A DNA stretch of 12,968 bases from CSSed11-175R1 sp041685735 (GTDB lineage: Bacteria > Actinomycetota > Nitriliruptoria > Nitriliruptorales > Nitriliruptoraceae), in assembly GCA_041685735.1 (NCBI GenBank), contig JAWLFE010000076.1, positions 1-12,968 of the forward strand. The letters run 5' to 3'. Both the position numbers and the translations under genes were made by a program. This document shows, piece by piece, positions 1 through 5,460 of this stretch. A model generated the notes under the pieces. That model was not told the origin of the DNA. It ran no database searches and saw only the letters and a program-made list of their open reading frames with translations. The first letter of the stretch is position 1. Each line of letters begins with the position of its first letter.

Positions 1-125
1 GCAGCGAGGACGACACCGCTGACCGATCGACCACCGACCGATCGACCGTCGTGTTCGACCACCTGCTCACCGCCTGCTCCGGAACCGCAGCGATGCTAGT
101 GACCCGGGGCGCATCGCCGGGCCCG
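1..125. other. Left-edge sequence with a 12-nt direct repeat
   Basis: No gene is supported here. GACCGATCGACC occurs at 21-32 and again at 36-47. The stretch lies downstream of the helicase stop at 126 and could hold the end of a neighbouring gene that cannot be judged from this window. Confidence 0.4.
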
Positions 126-1874
126 TCAACTCCAGCGGTCGAAGGCGTAGCTCTGCGCCCGGCGGGGAGGTGCCGCGCGCGCCTCCAGCAGGATGCGCCG
201 GCCCTCGTCGCTCCGCGTGTAGGTGAGCTGCTCACCGCCGACGTAGCGAGCCCACGATCGCGCGAACGCCTCCGCGCGCTCCCGGTTGACCCCCAGCACG
301 TCGGGGACCGGGTGGTAGCTCGGGCGGCGTGTCCGGCGACGGCCGAAGGTTCGCAGCGCCAGCCACAGACCCGCGAGCGGCAGCGATGGCAGGCGGGCGT
401 CCGTGCGGCGGATCACGTCGCGGGGATCGCCGATCGGCCCGAGCACCTGTCGGTAGGCGGAGGTGAAGGCCACCGCATCCTCGCCGCGGGCCTGGTCGAG
501 CACGACGTCCAGCGTGCCGTCGGGCACCGCCCGCACCCGGATCGCGCGGTGGTCGAGGTGGGGCGAGACGAGCTCCGCCTCCTGGAGTGCCTCGAGGACC
601 GCCCAGCCGACGTCCCGCAGGATCGCGTCCGGTGGTTCCTCGACGACGAGCAGCCGCCACAGCTCCCCGAACGTGGCACGGTTGCGCACGATGACGAACC
701 CGGCGGCGGTGACCGCGAGCGGCACGGCCGCAGCCAGCACCGGCAGACCCTCCAGGAACCCGTAGCCCGCCATCATGAGCGCCGCCAGGAGCACCAGGCC
801 CGCACGACGGACCAGGCGTCGCAGCGTGTCCGTCACCGTGTGGACGGTGCGGATCGTCAGGTCCGCCACGGACAGTCGGGTCGTGCGGTACTCGAAGTTG
901 TCGTACCCGTCGCCGATCCCCCACCAGTCGTAGGACCGATCGCGCCGCCCGATGGCCTGACGGCTGCGCGCCGTGTGCCGGGAGAACCGGACCTGGTCCC
1001 ACGCGCGGAAGGAGATCTCGCCCGCCAGCTCCGGGGAGACGTGGATGACCCCACGCGCGATCTGGCCCCGCATGGACGCGTCGATCCCCGGCAGCGCGTC
1101 GATCGTGCTGCCCTCGCCTGCTGCCGCCGCCACGCCCACCGCCTGGGACAGCAGCTCGCGCCCGGGGGTCGGTGGGACGACCCCCCAGAGCTGCCCGTGA
1201 CGGCGCACGAACCGGCGCAGGTCGACGTCACCCCGGGGATGGTCGGTCGCGACACACACCACGTCCCAGTTGTGTGACACCTTGCGCGGCCACGACGGGT
1301 CCAGCCGGATGGAGCGGCCCCGCAACTGCTGCACCGAGGTGGAGGTCGTCACCGACGTGAGGTCGACCAGGGTGTTCAGCGCGAGGGCGTCCCACCCCTC
1401 CCCGAACAGCCCACGCGTCCCGACCAGACACCGGGTCGCGCCCGACTCGAACACCTCGGTCAGCAGGCGAACGTAGGTCGCTGACGACCACGCCGGGCCC
1501 TCGCCGGCGATCTCCAGGACCCGCGGGTCGTCGGTCGGCTCGTACCGGCAGCGCGCATCGAGCCCATCGTCCACGAGTTGCGCGTTCAGGGCGGACACCA
1601 GCTCGTCGCCGTGCCCCGCGTCGACCAGCACGGTCCTCCCCGTGATCATCATGGGGTCGAGGGCTCGGGTCCGCGGGTCGTCGATCAGGCTCTGGAAGGC
1701 CCGGTGGGCGCTCCCGGCATCATCGGCCAGCGGCGCGGCCGAGCGGGCCACCGCCGAGGACGCCACCGCGAAGTCGGTGACCACGACCGCGCGCAGGCGC
1801 TCGCCCAGGTCGTCGGTCTCCTCGGCGAGCAGCTCGACGACGGCGTGGTCCTTGGCCTCGGAGAAGGCCAGCAC
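126..1874 (-). CDS. C-terminal part of a frameshifted SF2 helicase, with helicase C domain and two membrane segments
   Basis: This is the downstream piece of the large helicase that begins at 3204. Read from the first GTG (1874) it has 582 residues, but its reading frame joins the upstream piece at the C run 1905-1910. It carries the second RecA-like domain: a motif V-like stretch RGLFGEGWDA (about residues 154-163 here, about 597 of the joined protein) and a motif VI-like QLRGRSIR (about 630 joined). About residues 358-397 (800-840 joined) form two hydrophobic helices separated by a short turn, preceded by an arginine-rich segment, so this half may sit at the membrane. The remaining C-terminal region, including YDWWGIGDGYDNFEYR before the helices, matches no domain I can name. 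No Shine-Dalgarno sequence is evident at 1874, so independent translation is doubtful. It may be a dead half-gene, or intact if the frameshift is a sequencing error. Confidence 0.72.
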   Translation of the reverse strand: MLAFSEAKDHAVVELLAEETDDLGERLRAVVVTDFAVASSAVARSAAPLADDAGSAHRAFQSLIDDPRTRALDPMMITGRTVLVDAGHGDELVSALNAQLVDDGLDARCRYEPTDDPRVLEIAGEGPAWSSATYVRLLTEVFESGATRCLVGTRGLFGEGWDALALNTLVDLTSVTTSTSVQQLRGRSIRLDPSWPRKVSHNWDVVCVATDHPRGDVDLRRFVRRHGQLWGVVPPTPGRELLSQAVGVAAAAGEGSTIDALPGIDASMRGQIARGVIHVSPELAGEISFRAWDQVRFSRHTARSRQAIGRRDRSYDWWGIGDGYDNFEYRTTRLSVADLTIRTVHTVTDTLRRLVRRAGLVLLAALMMAGYGFLEGLPVLAAAVPLAVTAAGFVIVRNRATFGELWRLLVVEEPPDAILRDVGWAVLEALQEAELVSPHLDHRAIRVRAVPDGTLDVVLDQARGEDAVAFTSAYRQVLGPIGDPRDVIRRTDARLPSLPLAGLWLALRTFGRRRTRRPSYHPVPDVLGVNRERAEAFARSWARYVGGEQLTYTRSDEGRRILLEARAAPPRRAQSYAFDRWS

Positions 1875-3204
1875 CAGGTCGCCGACGGACCGGCCCTGCC
1901 GCAGCCCCCCGCTCGGTCAGGCTGATACCGAAACCGGCCAGCGCGTCACGCAGCTGCGTCAGGAGCGCGTGGTCCTCCGCATCCGCGCTGATCGCCAGCA
2001 CGTCCAGCCCGTAGCGCTCGATCAGGAGCAGTTCGTCCTCGAAGGTCAGGGACGCTTCCGCCTCCTCCGGCAGCGGGACGCGCCGCAGCCAGGCGCCGCG
2101 GGTGCGCAGCAGCCGGGTGGCCGCGACGGTCCGCAGCGGTGCGGCGGAAAGCTGGTCGGCGAGGTGCTGTGAGGGATCGCGGGCCGCGTCGTCGCCGGCG
2201 ACCTCGACGTCCCCGAAGGCCAGAGTGTGGGCGAAGTCGGTGAGCCGGTCATCGCCGAGGATGGTCGCGAGGACCTGCCGTAGCGCGCCGGTCGCGTCGT
2301 CGAGTACCCGCTGCTCCGCACGGGTCGGCTCGACGAACCACACCAGGTCACGCCAGGGCGCGAGGTCCCCCTCCTTGACGACGGCCGGGGTGGGGACCTC
2401 GAAGGTGACCTCGCCGAGGATCCCCATGTAGTTGTCGTAGGAGCGGCGGTCGCCCGGATCGGGCAGCGTCGCGGTCAACCCGATCACCTGCACGTCGTCG
2501 CCCAGCCGCTCCAACAGCGCCCGGACGACCAGCGCCCAGTGGTCGAGCAGGTGGTGGCACTCGTCCAGGATGATCGTGCCGACGCCGTACGCGGCCAACC
2601 GGTCGAACAGGGCGCGGGCGTTCGGGTGCAGGAGCGGCAGCACCCCGCCCTCATCGATCAGGCGCCGGCGCTCCGCCCGCAGGTAGCGCGCCAGTTCACG
2701 CCGGTGGTTCGCCGGATGGTCCAACGCCATGCGCTCGATACGGGTGACCGCCGCGCCCCGGTCGCCGACGTGGTCGTCGACGACCAGCTGGGTGATCCAG
2801 GCCTCCTGCGCCGCGGCCCGCAGGGCATCGTCGGCCGCATCCAGCACGCCCAGCCGCTGGTAGGTCAGGGAGGTCACAGCGGCGGGCGCCTGGGGATCGT
2901 CGCTGCTGACCTCGCGCGCCATACCGTCCGGGAGGAACAGCGCCAGCTGCGTCCGCCACTGGGCCGCGATGGTCGTCGTCGGGGAGAGCACCAGCGCCGG
3001 CCGCGCCCGCTGGCGCGCCAGCTCGAGCCCCAGGATCGTCTTGCCGGATCCGGGAGGGGCGACGAGGTGGAGCCGGTCGACCTCGTGTCGCGTGTCCGGA
3101 TCCTCGGCGAGCTGGGCGATCCGCGACAGCGCGAGCTCTTGGTAGGTCCGCCACGGGGAGCGGAAGCGCATCCCGGGGAAGGCGTGGTCCGGCAGCGCGG
3201 TCAC
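1720..3204 (-). CDS. N-terminal part of a frameshifted DEAD/DEAH-type (ResIII-like) SF2 helicase
   Basis: This holds the ATP-binding half of a superfamily 2 helicase. Visible motifs are Walker A APPGSGKT (residues 49-56), a motif Ia-like SPTTTIAAQW, motif II as DECH (D214-H217) and motif III as LTATLPDP. Homologous reading stops near residue 432, after SLTERG. Beyond it the frame gives arginine- and glycine-rich low-quality protein to a stop at 1720, while the true continuation lies in the frame of the gene at 126-1874. Removing one G from the run of six (1905-1910 on the plus strand) gives a continuous 1025-residue protein ending at 126. The start is GTG at 3204, 22 nt after the carD stop, with only a weak purine stretch before it; co-transcription and coupling with carD are likely. 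The family includes restriction, repair and defence helicases. No nuclease or methylase neighbour is present, so the role is open. Confidence 0.75.
   Translation of the reverse strand: MTALPDHAFPGMRFRSPWRTYQELALSRIAQLAEDPDTRHEVDRLHLVAPPGSGKTILGLELARQRARPALVLSPTTTIAAQWRTQLALFLPDGMAREVSSDDPQAPAAVTSLTYQRLGVLDAADDALRAAAQEAWITQLVVDDHVGDRGAAVTRIERMALDHPANHRRELARYLRAERRRLIDEGGVLPLLHPNARALFDRLAAYGVGTIILDECHHLLDHWALVVRALLERLGDDVQVIGLTATLPDPGDRRSYDNYMGILGEVTFEVPTPAVVKEGDLAPWRDLVWFVEPTRAEQRVLDDATGALRQVLATILGDDRLTDFAHTLAFGDVEVAGDDAARDPSQHLADQLSAAPLRTVAATRLLRTRGAWLRRVPLPEEAEASLTFEDELLLIERYGLDVLAISADAEDHALLTQLRDALAGFGISLTERGAAAGPVRRRPGAGLLRGQGPRRRRAARRGDRRPGRAPARGRGHRLRGGVLGGGPLGRAAGR
1905..1910 (-). other. 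Frameshift site: run of six G in the helicase coding strand
   Basis: The coding strand reads GAG CGG GGG GCT in the upstream frame. The downstream helicase frame resumes at CTG CGG CAG directly after the six G. One G fewer gives the smooth sequence LTERGLRQGRSVGDLVLAFSEA, and the total length from 3204 to 126 minus one base is exactly 1026 codons. The lesion is therefore a one-base gain in a homopolymer. It could be a real mutation, a sequencing error or a site of polymerase slippage. Confidence 0.8.
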
Positions 3205-3226
3205 CGTCCCCGGGCGGGCATCACGA

Positions 3227-3718
3227 TCAGCCGTGTGCCGCGAGCAGGGTCTCCTCGACGAGGGCCTCTGCCTGCTCCTCGTCCTTCTTGATGGCGACCG
3301 CCAGTTCGGACAGCAGGATCTGCTTCGCCTTGGTCAGCATCCGCTTCTCCCCGGCGGACAGGCCCTTGTCCTTCTCACGCGTGGCGAGGTTCCGCACGAC
3401 CTCGGCGACCTGGTAGATGTCACCGGAGCGCAGCTTCTCGTAATTGGCCTTGAAGCGGCGCGACCAGTTGCCGGCGGCCTTGCCCTCGGGCTCGCGCAGG
3501 ACGTCGAGCACCTGCTCGACCTCCTTCTTCGACACCACGTTGCGGATCCCGACCTCCTCGCAGGAGTCCGCCGGGACCATGAGCATCAGGTCACCATAGG
3601 TCAGGCGCAGCACCAGGTACTCGCACGACTCCCCCTTGAGTTCACGCTCCTCCTTGCGCTCGATGACCGCCGCGCCGTGGTGCGGGTAGATGACGGTGTC
3701 GCCGACGCTGTAGGCCAT
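3227..3718 (-). CDS. carD: CarD-family RNA polymerase-binding transcription regulator
   Basis: This 163-residue protein matches the full length of actinobacterial CarD. Residues 1 to about 55 form the Tudor-like RNA polymerase interaction domain shared with TRCF (VGDTVIYPHHGAAVIE). The C-terminal helical domain carries GNWSRRFKANYEKL with tryptophan at position 85, the residue that in mycobacterial CarD wedges into the minor groove at the upstream edge of the -10 element. CarD binds the polymerase beta subunit and stabilises the open complex at many promoters, including those for rRNA. The ATG at 3718 is chosen over the longer open frame because AGGAG lies 9 nt upstream (3728-3732) and the family starts at MAYSVGD or similar. 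The frameshifted helicase follows after 22 nt. Mycobacterial carD is followed by ispD; that gene is not here. Upstream is a long gene-free region with palindromes. Confidence 0.96.
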   Translation of the reverse strand: MAYSVGDTVIYPHHGAAVIERKEERELKGESCEYLVLRLTYGDLMLMVPADSCEEVGIRNVVSKKEVEQVLDVLREPEGKAAGNWSRRFKANYEKLRSGDIYQVAEVVRNLATREKDKGLSAGEKRMLTKAKQILLSELAVAIKKDEEQAEALVEETLLAAHG

Positions 3719-3740
3719 GGATCGATACTCCTGGAGATGT

Positions 3741-3784
3741 GGCCCTGACGGGCCTGGACGGGGGATGGTCGGCCGTGACGGCCG
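3741..3784 (-). promoter_or_regulatory. Two short hairpins in the carD leader
   Basis: GGCCC (3741-3745) pairs with GGGCC (3750-3754) around a 4-nt loop. A second perfect repeat, CGGCCGT-G-ACGGCCG, spans 3770-3784. Both lie 22-66 nt upstream of the carD ATG, outside its AGGAG ribosome site. They could shape translation or mRNA stability, or simply reflect the high G+C content. Confidence 0.3.
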
Positions 3785-3874
3785 GGATCGGAACAGATGG
3801 CTGCGAGCAGGACGCTCACAGACGTGGTCGCGGGCATGGCGCAACCTGCCCTCAGGTGCGCGCCCTCCCGGCGA

Positions 3875-3894
3875 CCGATGGCGATCGCCATCGG
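3875..3894. repeat. 20-bp perfect palindrome containing GCGATCGC
   Basis: CCGATGGCGATCGCCATCGG is fully self-complementary, with no spacer. Its centre GCGATCGC equals the HIP1 octamer of cyanobacteria and also a rare restriction site. It lies 157 nt upstream of the carD ATG, in a stretch without genes. A dimeric regulator could bind here; whether it recurs elsewhere in the genome is unknown. Confidence 0.5.
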
Positions 3895-4150
3895 ATGCCA
3901 CGCGCGGGGCGGGGACGGACGACGCGAAACGACAGGGCAGCGGTCAACGGCAGGTCGGGCGTCACGCGGTCACCAGGGCGAGCGAGTCAGCGAGGGAACG
4001 GACGGACATCATGCTCCACCTCATCCGTTCTCTACCCTTGGTCGAGCTTGCCGTGATCGAGCTTGGTCAGGCGTCCTCGGAAGGTGCGCGGCGGAGACCG
4101 TAAACCGGCCCTGCGACGCACGGAACGACTGCACAACTACCGCGTTGCAC

Positions 4151-4182
4151 GCATCCGGTTGCCCTTCCGCGACCCCGGATGC
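4151..4182 (-). repeat. 8-bp inverted repeat in the presumed carD leader
   Basis: GCATCCGG (4151-4158) and CCGGATGC (4175-4182) are perfect inverted repeats around 16 nt. On the minus strand the hairpin would begin about 13 nt after the transcription start predicted from the promoter at 4202-4231. No run of U follows, so it does not look like a classical terminator. Confidence 0.35.
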
Positions 4183-4201
4183 TGCGGGCCGAACGAGGAG
4201 A

Positions 4202-4231
4202 AGTCTACCACAGCGCTGACCCTCAGCTCAA
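4202..4231 (-). promoter_or_regulatory. Candidate sigma-70-type promoter for carD
   Basis: On the minus strand TTGAGC (4226-4231) is followed after 18 nt by TAGACT (4202-4207), each matching four of six positions of the -35 and -10 consensus. A start near 4195 would give a carD leader of about 480 nt. It is the best-spaced minus-strand pair I saw between disA and carD, but it is found by eye only. CarD could also be read through from disA. Confidence 0.35.
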
Positions 4232-4235
4232 CCGC

Positions 4236-4317
4236 GTTTCGGCCCGAAACCGCAGGTGAGACCACCTTTCTCCTACGACCGTGGTCGGAGGAGCCGGTGG
4301 CCGCCACCCCGGGGTGG
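4236..4317 (-). terminator. Palindrome cluster after disA, possible terminator
   Basis: Downstream of the disA stop lie a perfect palindrome CCACCCCGGGGTGG (4304-4317), overlapping GGTGG-CCG-CCACC (4296-4308), a small AGGTG/CACCT hairpin (4254-4267) and GTTTCGG-C-CCGAAAC (4236-4250). None is followed by a proper U run on the minus strand. Such non-canonical GC hairpins are often proposed as terminators in actinobacteria, so this may separate disA from carD transcription. Confidence 0.3.
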
Positions 4318-4338
4318 ATGGGCTCACCCTGCCCGCCG

Positions 4339-4364
4339 GACGTGCCCGCCAGACGTGCCCGTCA
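4339..4364. repeat. 13-nt tandem duplication at the disA stop codon
   Basis: GACGTGCCCGCCA (4339-4351) is followed directly by GACGTGCCCGTCA (4352-4364), and GACGTA starts a third partial copy. The copy at 4352-4364 supplies the disA TGA stop (4362-4364 complement). The other copy has TGG there, so the stop depends on one base difference. Confidence 0.6.
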
Positions 4365-5426
4365 GACGTAGCGGTCCAGCAGGCTCGCCTCCGCCAGTCG
4401 CCGCAGACCGTCCTGGATCGTCCGTGCCCGCGATTCTCCGACGCCTTCGACCTCGTCGAGCTCCGAGATGGTCGCTTCGAGGATCCGCGGCAGGCTGCCG
4501 AACGACTCGACGAGGCGGTCAACGACCGACGTGGGCAACCGGGGGATGCGTGACAACAGCCGGTACCCGCGGGGTGTGACCGGGCTCTCCAGCTGATCGG
4601 GGTCGTAGGCGAGGATCTCGGCCACCTGCTCTGCATCCAACAGGTCGTCGGTCGACAACCGGGCGACGTCGGCGAGCACCTTCGACAGCTTGCGACGCCG
4701 GTCCCCGAGGTAGTCGCGGACGACCAGCTCACGTTCGTCGGCGACCGACGCGACCAGTTCGTCGAGCTGCAGCTCGATCAGCCGGCCCTCGGTCCCCAGT
4801 TCGACCACATGGTCGGCGACCTCGCGTGCGATCCGGCGCATCATCTCCGCCCGCTGGAGGGTCAGTACGACGTCGCGGACCGTGACGGCGTCCTCGACCT
4901 CTCGGGCCGACAGCGTCGAGGAGACCTCGTCCAACCGGAAGCGGTAGCGCTCCAGGGTCGACAGCGCCTGGTTGGCCCGGAACAGCAGCGCCGAGACCTC
5001 CTCCAGGGTCCGCTTCGTGTCGCCGTGGTAGACGGTGACCACACCCATCGATTCGGACACCGCGATCATCGCCTGGTTGGTCTGCCGTGCGGTCCGCTCC
5101 GCCGAGCGGTGCCGGGTCCCGGTCTCGGTCGTTCCGATCGATGGATCGGGGACCAGGTGGACGTTGGCCCGCAGCACCCGCGTGGCGGCCGCGTCCAACA
5201 CGATCGCACCGTCCATCTTGGCGAGCTCGGCGATGCGCTGCGCGGTCGCGGCGATATCGATGATGAAGCCACCGCTGACCAGCGGTTCGACCTGCGGGGT
5301 CCAGCCGATCACGATCAGTGCACCCCGGCCCGACCGGATGATCCGTTCGATGCCCTCGCGCAGTTCCGAGCCGGGAGCCAGCAGAGCGAGCACCGCTCGT
5401 CGGTCCTCGTTGCTCACCGTGCTCAC
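4362..5426 (-). CDS. disA: DisA, diadenylate cyclase and DNA integrity scanning protein
   Basis: DisA condenses two ATP into c-di-AMP and is inhibited when its DNA-binding end meets branched repair or recombination intermediates. The 354 residues match the family length. The N-terminal DAC domain shows GRGALIVIG (33-41), SGGF (51-54), the catalytic DGA (72-74) and the ATP-binding TGTRHRSAER (102-111, with RHR at 105-107), all at the usual spacing. A helical spine follows. The C-terminus has helix-hairpin-helix DNA-binding motifs (SRIPRLPTSVVDRLV and then DEVEGVGESRARTIQDGL). The start is GTG at 5426, preceded after 7 nt by GGAG (5434-5437); a second GTG three codons in is possible. It follows the XPB-like helicase by 34 nt and probably shares its message. 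Mycobacterial disA is next to radA; here no radA is present in the window. Confidence 0.96.
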   Translation of the reverse strand: MSTVSNEDRRAVLALLAPGSELREGIERIIRSGRGALIVIGWTPQVEPLVSGGFIIDIAATAQRIAELAKMDGAIVLDAAATRVLRANVHLVPDPSIGTTETGTRHRSAERTARQTNQAMIAVSESMGVVTVYHGDTKRTLEEVSALLFRANQALSTLERYRFRLDEVSSTLSAREVEDAVTVRDVVLTLQRAEMMRRIAREVADHVVELGTEGRLIELQLDELVASVADERELVVRDYLGDRRRKLSKVLADVARLSTDDLLDAEQVAEILAYDPDQLESPVTPRGYRLLSRIPRLPTSVVDRLVESFGSLPRILEATISELDEVEGVGESRARTIQDGLRRLAEASLLDRYV

Positions 5427-5460
5427 TCGGAAGCTCCTTGCGCGTCCACCGCGCGCGAGA

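Larger units (their letters stand above)
3719..4361. other. 643-nt gene-free region between disA and carD
   Basis: No convincing coding region is seen on either strand; the open frames here are GC-driven and lack family-like sequence. It holds, from the disA side, a 13-nt tandem duplication at the disA stop, a cluster of palindromes (4236-4317), a candidate minus-strand promoter (4202-4231), an 8-bp inverted repeat (4151-4182), a 20-bp perfect palindrome (3875-3894) and two short hairpins just before carD (3741-3754 and 3770-3784). The dinucleotide TA is absent from about 3728 to 4034, so a usual TANNNT -10 close to carD is unlikely. Confidence 0.7.

Noticed and set aside
21..47. CRISPR-like or attachment repeat at the left edge
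   Set aside because: There are only two 12-nt copies at 15-nt spacing, with no cas gene, integrase or tRNA nearby.
51..1277. Long plus-strand open frame opposite the helicase C-terminal part
   Set aside because: It is antisense to a frame with helicase motifs and membrane segments, is rich in Arg, His, Gln and Pro as expected of a GC-rich shadow, and matches no family.
1905..1910. Programmed -1 ribosomal frameshift on the G run
   Set aside because: Joining the two helicase halves needs a +1 (or -2) shift, so a classical -1 slippery site cannot explain it.
2539..3291. Plus-strand open frame of 250 codons opposite the helicase N-terminal part
   Set aside because: It overlaps the DECH and Walker A coding region in antisense and has shadow-like composition.
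4254..4273. Plus-strand intrinsic terminator AGGTG-agac-CACCT with a pyrimidine tail
   Set aside because: No plus-strand gene lies upstream and the stem is only 5 bp.
3739..4371. Plus-strand open frames within the disA-carD spacer
   Set aside because: Composition is shadow-like, there are no ribosome sites, and the several overlapping frames are equally poor; no protein family is suggested.
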